Shown: positions 6,606 to 14,078 of the stretch, piece by piece
Layout of the letters: the number at the start of each line of letters is the position of its first letter
Position numbering within the stretch: the first letter of the stretch is position 1
Assembly: GCA_021776195.1 (NCBI GenBank)
Contig: JAJFGK010000038.1
Span: 1-23,695 of the forward strand
DNA from: Kiloniellaceae bacterium
GTDB taxonomy: Bacteria > Pseudomonadota > Alphaproteobacteria > Kiloniellales > Kiloniellaceae
Length of the DNA: 23,695 nt
Direction: 5' to 3'
Program-made: the position numbers and the translations under genes
The notes under the pieces: generated by a model
What the model was told of the DNA's origin: nothing
Database searches by the model: none
The model's input: the letters and a program-made list of their open reading frames with translations, nothing else

Positions 6606-8107
6606 GCGGCGAGATCGCACTTTTCCTGAGCTTGGCGGTGCCCTGTCTGGGCGCCGTGATGATCGCCCTGGCGGGCATGCAGCCGAACCTGCGCGAAACC
6701 GTGACGCTGACCACGGCGGTGCTGCTGTTCGGCGTGGTGTTACACATCCTGGTGCTGCACCGAAGCGGCGTGCCGGTCGAGGTCTCGCTGTTCGAGGTCG
6801 TGCCCGGTCTGCCCCTGGCCTTGTCGGTCGAGCCCCTGGGAATGCTTTTCGGCCTGGTGGCCTCGGGGCTCTGGATCGTAAATTCGATCTACTCCATTGG
6901 CTACATGCGCGGCAACAACGAGTCCAACCAGACCCAGTTCTATGTCTGTTTCGCCATCGCCATCGCCAGTGCCATGGGCATCGCTTTCGCCGCCAACATG
7001 TTCACGCTCTTCATCTTCTATGAGGTGCTGACGCTTTCGACCTATCCCCTGGTCACCCACAAGGGCACCGATGCGGCGCGCGCCGGAGGGCGCACCTATC
7101 TGGGCATCCTGATCGGCACCTCGATTGGCTTGCAGTTGGTCGCCATCGTCTGGACCTGGACCCTGACGGGGACCCTCGACTTCACCGCCGGCGGCATTCT
7201 CAGCGGCAAGGCCGAAGGGCCCCTGGTGGGGGTACTGCTGGCGCTCTACATGTTCGGCATCGGCAAGGCGGCCTTGATGCCCTTCCACCGCTGGCTGCCG
7301 GCGGCCATGGTGGCACCGACGCCGGTTTCCGCCCTGCTCCATGCGGTCGCGGTGGTGAAGGCCGGCGTCTTCACGGTCTTGAAGGTGGTGATCTATATCT
7401 TCGGCGTCGATTTTCTGGCCGAAAGCGGATCCTCGGACTGGCTGGTCTGGGTCGCCGCCTTCACCATTCTGGCCTCTTCCCTGGTGGCGATGACCAAGGA
7501 CAACCTGAAGGCCCGGCTGGCTTACTCGACCATTAGCCAGCTTTCCTATGTGGTGTTGGGTGCGGCCCTGGCGACCTCGCTGGGTATCATGGGCGGGGCC
7601 TTTCAGATCGCCACGCACGCGGTGGGCAAGATCACGCTCTTCTTCTGCGCCGGCGCGATCTACGTCGCCACCCACAAGACCGAGATCAGCGACATGCAGG
7701 GCCTGGGCCGGGTCATGCCCTTTACCTTCGGCGCCTTTTTCATCGGCGCGCTCTCGATCATCGGCCTGCCCCCCATGGGAGGCTCCTGGACGAAATGGTA
7801 CCTCATGATGGGGGCGGCCGAGAGCCAGCACCAGATCATGATCCTGGTGCTGATGATCTCCTCGCTGCTCAATATCGCCTATCTGCTGCCGGTGGTGGCC
7901 CGGGGCTTTTTCCTGCCCGCCCCGGAGGAACCACAGCCCCAGGCGGTGGGCGCGGCGGCCAGTCCCAGGACCGCCGGCATCCAGGAGGCGCCGCTCTGGT
8001 GCGTGGTGGCACTCTGCGCCACGGCCTTCGGCTGCATCCTGTTGTTCTTCTTCGCCGATCCACTCCATGAGCTGCTGCTGCCCTTGGTGGCGCAGGGACC
8101 GACATGA
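6602..8107 (+). CDS. Second MrpD-like antiporter subunit (NuoM/N-type family)
   Basis: A 501-residue multi-span protein of the same family as the upstream MrpD but clearly diverged from it. Key residues are kept: E141 in IFYEVLTLSTYPL, K222 in GIGKAALMPFHRWLP, K253 in AVVKAGVFTVLK, H339 in ATHAVGKITLFF and K398 in SWTKWYLM. All channel charges are intact, so it is expected to move protons or cations rather than being a structural remnant. It has no MrpA-type C-terminal extension; that extension is supplied by the separate DUF4040 protein. Four-base overlaps on both sides show strict co-translation. It may stand in for the N-terminal antiporter half of MrpA. Confidence 0.9.
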   Translation: MSGEIALFLSLAVPCLGAVMIALAGMQPNLRETVTLTTAVLLFGVVLHILVLHRSGVPVEVSLFEVVPGLPLALSVEPLGMLFGLVASGLWIVNSIYSIGYMRGNNESNQTQFYVCFAIAIASAMGIAFAANMFTLFIFYEVLTLSTYPLVTHKGTDAARAGGRTYLGILIGTSIGLQLVAIVWTWTLTGTLDFTAGGILSGKAEGPLVGVLLALYMFGIGKAALMPFHRWLPAAMVAPTPVSALLHAVAVVKAGVFTVLKVVIYIFGVDFLAESGSSDWLVWVAAFTILASSLVAMTKDNLKARLAYSTISQLSYVVLGAALATSLGIMGGAFQIATHAVGKITLFFCAGAIYVATHKTEISDMQGLGRVMPFTFGAFFIGALSIIGLPPMGGSWTKWYLMMGAAESQHQIMILVLMISSLLNIAYLLPVVARGFFLPAPEEPQPQAVGAAASPRTAGIQEAPLWCVVALCATAFGCILLFFFADPLHELLLPLVAQGPT

Positions 8108-8388
8108 CCGATCCGACGACGCAGCACGACGAAACCCCGCCGCGCGGCCTGGCCCGCGTCTTCGCCCTGGCCTATGACCGGCCCAAGCGGGTCTTCTGGG
8201 CGATCTGTCTGATCTGCGCGCTGCTGGCCCTGGCCGACCTCTTCTATGAAAAGCACGGTCACTACAGCGTCGAGACCTGGCCGGTCGCCTATGGGATTTT
8301 CGGGTTCGTCTGCTTCGTCTTCATCGTCTATGTCGGCAAGTGGCTGCGCGGCCTCGTGATGCGCGACGAGGACTACTATGATCGCTAA
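8104..8388 (+). CDS. Unrecognised 94-residue two-span membrane protein embedded in the antiporter operon
   Basis: I do not recognise this family. It has a polar N-terminus (1-28), two hydrophobic helices (about 32-50 and 63-83) and a charged C-terminus ending MRDEDYYDR, so both ends should lie on the same side, probably the cytoplasm. Its start overlaps the preceding antiporter gene by four bases and its end overlaps the next by eleven, with the next gene's ribosome binding site (GACGAGGAC) inside it. This strongly suggests stoichiometric production with the two flanking antiporter subunits. It may be a linker or assembly subunit; a role like the small connector MbhI of archaeal complexes is only a guess based on size and neighbourhood. 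Confidence 0.82.
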   Translation: MTDPTTQHDETPPRGLARVFALAYDRPKRVFWAICLICALLALADLFYEKHGHYSVETWPVAYGIFGFVCFVFIVYVGKWLRGLVMRDEDYYDR

Positions 8389-10090
8389 CATCCCGCCCGG
8401 CATCGTGATCATTCTCGGCGCCCTGCTGGTGCCGCTCCTGGCCCAGGGCCGGGCCCGGCAGCTCTATATGTTGGCGCTTCCGCTGGTCAGCCTGGCGCAT
8501 TTGCTGGCCCTCGACCAGGGATCCGCCGGACTGGTCACGGTCTTCGACTATCAGCTGATCCTGGTTCAGCACGACCAGCTCAGCTTCGTATTCGGCCTGA
8601 TCTTTCACATCGCCGCCTGCCTGGGCCTGGTCTATGCCATGCACGTGCGCGACCCGGTGCAGCAGATCGCGGCCCTGGTCTATCCCGGCGCCGCCATCGG
8701 GGCGCTCTTTGCCGGCGACATGATCACGCTCTTTATCTATTGGGAGGCGACGGCGATTTCGTCCGTCTTCCTGATCTGGGCGCGCCGCAGCGAGCGGGCC
8801 TACAGCACGGGAATGCGTTATCTGATCATCCAGGTCGGCTCGGGCGTCCTTTTGCTTGCCGGGGTCATTCTGCGGGCGGCGGAGACCGGTTCGATCGCTT
8901 TCGGCGATCTGGGGCAGGGCAGGGACATCCTGGATTTCGACTTGGCCACCCTGCTGATTTTCCTTGCCTTTGGTATCAAGTGCGCCTTTCCGCTGCTGCA
9001 CAATTGGCTGCAGGACGCCTATCCCGAGGCGACCGTTACCGGCACTGTGATCCTTTCGGCCTTCACCACCAAGCTGGCGGTCTATGTCCTGGCGCGCTCC
9101 TTTGCCGGCACCGAGATCTTGATCTACATCGGCGCCGTCATGACCGCCTTCCCGGTCTTCTTCGCGGTGATCGAGAACGACCTGCGCCGGGTCCTGGCCT
9201 ACAGCCTGAACAACCAGCTCGGCTTCATGGTGGTGGGCATCGGCGTGGGCACCGAAATGGCGCTCAACGGCACGGTCTCGCACGCCTTCGCCCACATCCT
9301 CTATAAGGCCCTGCTCTTCATGGCGATGGGCGCGGTGCTGTTCCGCGCCGGGACCTGCAAGGCCTCCGAGCTGGGCGGGCTCTTCAGGTCCATGCCCTGG
9401 ACCGCGGCCTTTTGCATCGTCGGCGCCATGTCGATCTCGGCCTTTCCGCTCTTCTCCGGGTTTATCGCCAAGTCGCTGACGCTCTCGGCGACAGCCGATA
9501 CCGGTCATGTCGTGGTCTGGTTTGTCCTGGTCTTCGCGTCGGCGGGCGTGCTCGAGCACTCCGGCATCAAGATTCCCTATTTCGCCTTCTTCGCCCACGA
9601 CAACGGCATGCGGGTCAAGGAAGCGCCGCCGCACATGCTGGTGGCGATGGGGATCACGGCCTTTCTCTGCATCGCGATCGGGGTCTATCCCTGGCCGCTT
9701 TACGATATCCTGCCCTATGCGGTGACCTACAATCCCTACACGGTTGGGCACGTGGTCGCCCAGTTGCAGCTCTTGATGTTCGCCATCCTCGCCTTCGCGC
9801 TGCTCTATCGCCTGGGGCTCTATCCGGCCGAGCTGCGCTCGACGGTTCTCAACAGCGACTGGATCTATCGCCGTGCCCTGCCGCGCCTGGTGCGGGCCCT
9901 GGGCGCCCTGGTGGACAGCCTGCGCCGCGGCAGCGTGGGCCAGGCCGAACGCCGGCTCGAGCGCTTCGTCGCCCAGGTGTTCCGGGTCCACGGGCCGGCC
10001 GGCTACCTGGCCCGCACCCACGCCCCCGGCCCCTCGACTATCTGGGTCGCGGTGCTCTTGGGGTCGATGCTCATTCTCTATTACTTCTGA
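8378..10090 (+). CDS. Third MrpD/NuoL-like antiporter subunit with C-terminal extension
   Basis: A 570-residue proton-conducting transporter family protein. Conserved charges: E123 in FIYWEATAISSVF, K201 in GIKCAFPLLHNWL, K232 in FTTKLAVYVLA, HAFAHILYKALLF at 302-314 and K365 in GFIAKSLTL. It is longer than its two paralogues. After a NuoL-like block around 497-507 (NSDWIYRRALP) come an amphipathic arginine-rich region (about 508-545) and a final hydrophobic helix (about 552-570). It is the last gene of the antiporter operon and overlaps the 94-residue protein gene by eleven bases. Its divergence from the other two suggests an old, functionally distinct subunit rather than a recent duplication. 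Confidence 0.9.
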   Translation: MIANIPPGIVIILGALLVPLLAQGRARQLYMLALPLVSLAHLLALDQGSAGLVTVFDYQLILVQHDQLSFVFGLIFHIAACLGLVYAMHVRDPVQQIAALVYPGAAIGALFAGDMITLFIYWEATAISSVFLIWARRSERAYSTGMRYLIIQVGSGVLLLAGVILRAAETGSIAFGDLGQGRDILDFDLATLLIFLAFGIKCAFPLLHNWLQDAYPEATVTGTVILSAFTTKLAVYVLARSFAGTEILIYIGAVMTAFPVFFAVIENDLRRVLAYSLNNQLGFMVVGIGVGTEMALNGTVSHAFAHILYKALLFMAMGAVLFRAGTCKASELGGLFRSMPWTAAFCIVGAMSISAFPLFSGFIAKSLTLSATADTGHVVVWFVLVFASAGVLEHSGIKIPYFAFFAHDNGMRVKEAPPHMLVAMGITAFLCIAIGVYPWPLYDILPYAVTYNPYTVGHVVAQLQLLMFAILAFALLYRLGLYPAELRSTVLNSDWIYRRALPRLVRALGALVDSLRRGSVGQAERRLERFVAQVFRVHGPAGYLARTHAPGPSTIWVAVLLGSMLILYYF

Positions 10091-10104
10091 CGAGATTTCC
10101 GGCG

Positions 10105-10749
10105 ATGTTGAAAATCTGGGGCCGGCGCAGCGCCTTCAATGTGCAGAAGGTCCTGTGGCTGATCGACGAGCTGGGTCTCGAGCACCGACACATCGAGGCC
10201 GGGGGCGCTGCCGGCGGTCTCGACGACCCGGCCTTTCTCGCGATGAATCCCCACGGCCGGGTCCCGGTGATCGACGACGGCGGGACCGTGGTCTGGGAAT
10301 CGCACAGCATCCTGCGCTACCTGGCGGCGCGTTATGGCGCCGGCCGCTTCTGGTCTGAAAATCCGGCCGTCCGCGCCCTGGCCGAGCGCTGGATGGACTG
10401 GTCCCAGACCGCCCTGCAACGCGATTTCATGGATCTATTCTGGGGCTTCGTGCGCACCCCCGTGGCCCGGCGCGACGGCGCGGCCATCGACCGCGCGACC
10501 GCCAATTGCGCCGCCCATTTTCGGCTGCTCGACGGCGAACTGAGCCAGCGCGACTGGCTTGCCGGGGCGGACTTTACCCTGGCCGACATTCCGGCCGGGA
10601 CCTCGCTCTACCGCTACTTCGAGATGGAGATCGACCGGCCCGAGGTGCCCCATGTCCGCGCCTGGTATGAACGGCTCGCGAGCCGCCCGGCCTACCGCGC
10701 ACAGATCATGCGGCCCTTCGGCGAACTGGTCGGCCGTCAGGACTATTGA
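10105..10749 (+). CDS. Glutathione S-transferase family protein
   Basis: A 214-residue cytosolic GST. The N-terminal thioredoxin-like domain (1-~78) has the glutathione-site block NPHGRVPVID followed by ESHSILRYLA. Ser9 in RRSAFNVQK sits where beta/theta-type enzymes carry the activating serine. The C-terminal helical domain ends with the ADFTLADIPAG capping motif. The ATG at 10105 starts exactly at the first beta strand; the open frame from 9412 runs through the antiporter gene and is not used. It follows the antiporter operon by 14 bases and may be read through from it, though a functional link is not evident. The substrate is unknown. Confidence 0.9.
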   Translation: MLKIWGRRSAFNVQKVLWLIDELGLEHRHIEAGGAAGGLDDPAFLAMNPHGRVPVIDDGGTVVWESHSILRYLAARYGAGRFWSENPAVRALAERWMDWSQTALQRDFMDLFWGFVRTPVARRDGAAIDRATANCAAHFRLLDGELSQRDWLAGADFTLADIPAGTSLYRYFEMEIDRPEVPHVRAWYERLASRPAYRAQIMRPFGELVGRQDY

Positions 10750-10761
10750 TCGATAGGGTTC

Positions 10762-10787
10762 CCGGGGAGCCGATCATGGCTCCCCGG
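10762..10787. terminator. Perfect 10-bp hairpin between convergent genes
   Basis: CCGGGGAGCC (10762-10771) and GGCTCCCCGG (10778-10787) are perfect inverted repeats around a 6-base loop. The hairpin lies between the GST stop (+) and the substrate-binding protein stop (-), the place expected for a shared bidirectional terminator. Neither side has a long T-run. Confidence 0.7.
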
Positions 10788-10801
10788 ATGGCGCTCTACG
10801 G

Positions 10802-12415
10802 TTAAACGAGCCACCAGCGCTCGATGATCCGCCGTCCGTCGAAGGGTTTCAGCGCGGAGACGTCCTCGCCATGGGCGATATCCTCGCTGCGGCCGACCAC
10901 GGCGTTGGCGAACATGGGTACAACCACGCCGCCTTCGTCGCGCATGATGCGTTGCATCTCGTGGTACATACCGCTGCGCTTGCCTTCGTCGAGTTCGGCC
11001 CGGGCCTCGATCATCAGCTTGTTGAAGGCCTCGTGGTCCCAGTCCGTGTCGTTCCAGGCTGCGCCGGGGGCATAGCCGGTCGAGAACATCGCGTCCTCGG
11101 TCGTGTAGCCACCCCAATAGCAGGCGCACCAGGGCTTCTTCATCCAGACATTGGACCAATAGCCGTCGTTGGGCTCGCGCACGACCTGAATATCGATCCC
11201 CGCCTTGGCGGCATGCTCGCGATAGAGCGTGGCGGCGTCGACCGCCCCGGCAAAGGCCGCGTCGGCGGCACTGAGCGGGAGACTGAGGCTGTCCAGCCCG
11301 GCCTGCTTCAGATGAAACTTGGCCTTTTCCGGGTCGTAGCTGTTCTGCTCCAGGTCCGCCGCGTAGTAGCGGTAGGAGGGGCCGATCGGCGTGTCGTTGC
11401 CGACGGCACCATGACCCAAAAGAATCTTCTGCACCAACTCCTCGCGGTCGATGGCGAATTTCAGGGCCTGGCGGACATGGATATTATCGAAAGGCGCCAT
11501 GGAGGTGCGCATGGGAAGGGTATAGTGCAGCGGTCCGGTTTGCTCCTCGATCACCACGCCAGGCTGCTTGGCGAGCCGGCTGACGGTCTTGAGGTCGACC
11601 TGATCGATGGCGTGGACTTCCCCGGTTACCAGGGCGTTGCTGCGCGCGGCTGGGTCGGCGATGGTCAGCAGTTCCACGCGGTCGGCGTGGGCGCGGCCCT
11701 CCTTCCAGTAGTTCGGATTGCGCTCCAAGACGGCCGAGACGCCGGGATCGTAGGATAGGAGCTTGTAGGCGCCGGTGCCGTTCGCCTCCTCCCATGCGAT
11801 ACCGCCTTCCTCCTTGGCCGGAAAGATAGTGAAGAAGGCCGCGTCGAAGTTGAAGGGGAAGTCCGCGTTGCCGCCGGTGAGAGACATCACCACCGTATGG
11901 TCGTCGTCCGCCTTGATCGATTCCACCGATGCCACCAAGGGTTTGCCAGCCGACTTGGACTCGTCGTTGCGATGGTAGTCGATCGAGGCCACCACGTCCT
12001 TGGCGGTCATGGTCTTGCCGTTGTGGAACTCGACGCCCTTGCGCAGCTTGAAGGTCCAGGTCGCGGCGTCGGCCGAGGGCTCCCAGCTTTCCGCCAGGCT
12101 GGGGACCAGCGTGCCGTTCGGTGCGACCTCGGTCAGGGTATTGGCGAAGCCATGGACCAGGACCCACTGGTAGCCATTCTCGATGATCGCGGGATTGTAG
12201 GTGTCGGCGGTCGAGCCATGGCCCATGGCGAGCTTCATCACGCCGCCCTGCTTCGGGCCGGCCGCCTGTGCCGCCTGCGTCGCCAGCGAGGAGGCCAGCG
12301 CCGTGGTCACGCCGAGAGCCATGGTGCGGCCCATGAACTCGCGCCTGGAAATTTTGCCCTGGGTCAGGCGGCTCTGCCACCAGACCAATTGCGACCGATT
12401 GAAGTCGTTGCTCAT
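10802..12415 (-). CDS. ABC transporter substrate-binding protein, family 5 (peptide/opine/nickel type), Tat-secreted
   Basis: A 537-residue periplasmic solute-binding protein of the DppA/OppA/NikA family. The N-terminus carries a twin-arginine signal: SRREFMG at 23-29, then a hydrophobic stretch and AQA before the predicted cleavage site near residue 50. Family blocks include WTFKLRKGVEFHNGKTMTAKDV and HVRQALKFAIDRE. The second of two adjacent ATGs (12415) is chosen because GGGAGG lies five bases upstream of it. No permease or ATPase genes are next to it, so it is an orphan within the window and must share membrane components encoded elsewhere, or sense ligand for something else. The divergent regulator gene upstream is its likely controller. 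The ligand is unknown. Confidence 0.9.
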   Translation of the reverse strand: MSNDFNRSQLVWWQSRLTQGKISRREFMGRTMALGVTTALASSLATQAAQAAGPKQGGVMKLAMGHGSTADTYNPAIIENGYQWVLVHGFANTLTEVAPNGTLVPSLAESWEPSADAATWTFKLRKGVEFHNGKTMTAKDVVASIDYHRNDESKSAGKPLVASVESIKADDDHTVVMSLTGGNADFPFNFDAAFFTIFPAKEEGGIAWEEANGTGAYKLLSYDPGVSAVLERNPNYWKEGRAHADRVELLTIADPAARSNALVTGEVHAIDQVDLKTVSRLAKQPGVVIEEQTGPLHYTLPMRTSMAPFDNIHVRQALKFAIDREELVQKILLGHGAVGNDTPIGPSYRYYAADLEQNSYDPEKAKFHLKQAGLDSLSLPLSAADAAFAGAVDAATLYREHAAKAGIDIQVVREPNDGYWSNVWMKKPWCACYWGGYTTEDAMFSTGYAPGAAWNDTDWDHEAFNKLMIEARAELDEGKRSGMYHEMQRIMRDEGGVVVPMFANAVVGRSEDIAHGEDVSALKPFDGRRIIERWWLV

Positions 12416-12567
12416 CATGTCCTCCCAATGCCCCGTTGCGTCATACGGCGAATAGCCGCCTGCGGGCCCCGATGAAGGGTCCTTGCCAGTCAGGTTCGCG
12501 CATCGGGCTGGCGAGGTCAATTTCGCCGGGATTCATGGGTTTACGTGAATTTATGCGATTTCGCTTA

Positions 12568-12588
12568 AGATCACGAAAGAAATGATCT
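12568..12588. promoter_or_regulatory. Candidate operator in the divergent promoter region
   Basis: AGATCA (12568-12573) and TGATCT (12583-12588) form a perfect inverted repeat with a 9-base spacer. They sit in the only AT-rich part of the 260-bp region between the divergent substrate-binding protein and regulator genes. An overlapping TTTCG/CGAAA pair is at 12559-12578. Either could be the binding site of the regulator encoded to the right. No confident -35/-10 pair was found. Confidence 0.35.
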
Positions 12589-12629
12589 AGGATTTCGGGC
12601 AAGACCGAACTGGATCGCCGAGCCCCCCG

Positions 12630-12675
12630 GACAAGCGAGCCCCCTGACAAGCGAGCCCCCTGACAAGCGAACTCC
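12630..12675 (+). repeat. 16-bp tandem repeat (2.9 copies) abutting the regulator start codon
   Basis: GACAAGCGAGCCCCCT occurs at 12630-12645 and 12646-12661, and a diverged 14-base copy (GACAAGCGAACTCC) fills 12662-12675, ending at the base before the ATG. A fourth partial CGAGCCCCC lies just upstream. The block takes the place where a ribosome binding site would be, and no Shine-Dalgarno-like sequence is visible in it. Confidence 0.85.
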
Positions 12676-13488
12676 ATGGCAAACGAATCCTTCTCACAGA
12701 ACCTTCGCCAGCTTTGCGGGCGGCACCGATCCATCTCCCTGATCTGCCGCGAGATCGGCATCAATCGGCAGCAGTTCAACAGCTATCTGAACGGCTCCTC
12801 GCGCCCTTCGACCCACAACCTGCAAAGAATCTGCAGCTACTTCGGGGTCTCCAACCTGGACCTGGAAAAGCCGCCGGCGGACTTCCTGGCCGAACAGGCG
12901 GCGCCTCTGCTGGGGCCGGCGAAGGGCAGCCGCGACAAGCTGTCCGCCTTGCTCAGCCGGGCCTTTCCAGGCGATCGCCCAGCCTTGAGAAAGCACGTCG
13001 GGTTCTATCAGACCCACTTTACCGTGCCGGCGAAGGAGGCGGTGATAAGGCGGGGGTTCGTCTGTCTTTACGAAGACCAGGGGCGGTTTTTCACAAAGTC
13101 GTTCGAGCGCTCGCGCGAGAGCGGACAGGTCTACCGCTTTTCCAAATACGAAGGGCTCGCCAGCCTCCTGGGAGGCAAGATTTTCGTCACTGAGTTTGAG
13201 TCCCTGAGCGCGGATTCCATTGCCGAGACGACGTTGTTTCCGTCCTACCGGCGCAAGCTGACCTATCTATCCGGACTGACCTTCGGCGCCACCTCGTCGC
13301 ACCAGCGAAATCCCTTCGCCGCGCCGGTGGTGTGGAAGTTCGTCGGCCGCTCGGCGGACTACCGGGCCCACTTCAAGGCCTGCGGGCTGTTTGCTTGCGA
13401 TTCCACTGAACTGGACCCGATCGCCCGGCGGATCCTGATCCAGTCGGTCGACTTCAGGAACAACGTGCTCTGCGTCGATCCGCCGTGA
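12676..13488 (+). CDS. XRE-like helix-turn-helix transcriptional regulator with unknown C-terminal domain
   Basis: A 270-residue probable DNA-binding regulator. Residues ~5-60 form a Cro/C1-type helix-turn-helix: SISLICREIGINRQQFNSYL followed by the wing-proximal RPSTHNLQRICSYFGV. Residues ~65-100 look like a linker. The remaining ~170 residues form a mixed alpha/beta domain I do not recognise, which may bind a ligand. The gene is divergent from the Tat-secreted substrate-binding protein, a usual layout for local regulation. The start is fixed by the ATG directly after a tandem repeat; no ribosome binding site is visible, so translation may be leaderless or weak. What it senses is unknown. 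Confidence 0.82.
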   Translation: MANESFSQNLRQLCGRHRSISLICREIGINRQQFNSYLNGSSRPSTHNLQRICSYFGVSNLDLEKPPADFLAEQAAPLLGPAKGSRDKLSALLSRAFPGDRPALRKHVGFYQTHFTVPAKEAVIRRGFVCLYEDQGRFFTKSFERSRESGQVYRFSKYEGLASLLGGKIFVTEFESLSADSIAETTLFPSYRRKLTYLSGLTFGATSSHQRNPFAAPVVWKFVGRSADYRAHFKACGLFACDSTELDPIARRILIQSVDFRNNVLCVDPP

Positions 13489-13509
13489 TCTGACGCCCAG
13501 GTTTCGCTT

Positions 13510-14025
13510 TCAGCCGACCCGGTCGCTGCGCCGCTCCAACAGCAGGACATCGCGCCAGCGCCCGGCGAGGGGGCCGTGGCTCATCAAGCCGAGGCGTTCG
13601 CGACGCCCGACCTGGCGAAAGCCGAGGGTTTCGTGAAGGGCGATGCTGGCCCGGTTTTCCGGAAAGATGCCGGCTTGCAGGGTCCAGACCCCAGCCGTCT
13701 CGGAGGCCTCGATCAGTGCCGCGAGAAGAAGGCGCCCGACGCCCCGGCCGCGTGCCGCCCGTGCCACGTAGAGGCTGACCTCGCAGACCCCGGCATAGAC
13801 CGTCCTGGCGCTGGTCGGCGACAGCGCAGCGAAACCCAGAATCTCTTCTCCGTCGGTGGCCACCAGCCGGCAGTCCGCGCGGTGGCCCCGGTCCCAGGCG
13901 GGCCAGTCCGGCGTTTCGCTCTGAAAGCTGGCCTGGCCGGTGTCCAGACCTTCACCGTAGATCGCCAACACGGCAGTGGCGTCGCTGGCTGACAGAGCCC
14001 TAACTTGCAAGTCCTGGGTGGTCAT
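13510..14025 (-). CDS. GNAT N-acetyltransferase, PAT/MnaT-like (phosphinothricin / methionine sulfone type)
   Basis: A 171-residue GNAT-fold acetyltransferase. The acetyl-CoA loop is RGRGVGRLLL (about 92-101). Blocks typical of the PAT/MnaT subfamily are clear: IYGEGLDTGQASFQSETPDW near the N-terminus, VYAGVCEVSLYVA, WTLQAGIFPENRASIALHE and the C-terminal GRWRDVLLLERRS. Such enzymes acetylate amino groups of amino-acid analogues such as methionine sulfone, methionine sulfoximine or phosphinothricin; the actual substrate here is not known. The gene is divergent from a deacetylase-family gene only 53 bp away and convergent with the XRE-like gene, leaving 21 bp between stop codons. Confidence 0.9.
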   Translation of the reverse strand: MTTQDLQVRALSASDATAVLAIYGEGLDTGQASFQSETPDWPAWDRGHRADCRLVATDGEEILGFAALSPTSARTVYAGVCEVSLYVARAARGRGVGRLLLAALIEASETAGVWTLQAGIFPENRASIALHETLGFRQVGRRERLGLMSHGPLAGRWRDVLLLERRSDRVG

Positions 14026-14078
14026 GGCCGGCGTTATAGGCCTTTTTCGGCCCCGTTCAACTGCCTAAGTTATCGTCC

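Noticed and set aside
5067..6620. 517-codon minus-strand frame opposite mrpD
   Set aside because: A His/Gln/Gly/Asp-rich composition with no domain, typical of antisense frames of GC-rich membrane protein genes; mrpD on the + strand is complete and conserved. The same holds for the long frames at 6740-8068 and 8321-10021.
9412..10104. In-frame upstream extension of the GST gene
   Set aside because: It runs through the third antiporter gene in a shadow frame; the GST fold begins exactly at the ATG at 10105.
12600..12680. CRISPR-like array at the tandem repeat
   Set aside because: The units are directly adjacent with no spacers and only 16 bp long; this is a simple tandem repeat. No CRISPR array or cas gene is seen anywhere in the window.
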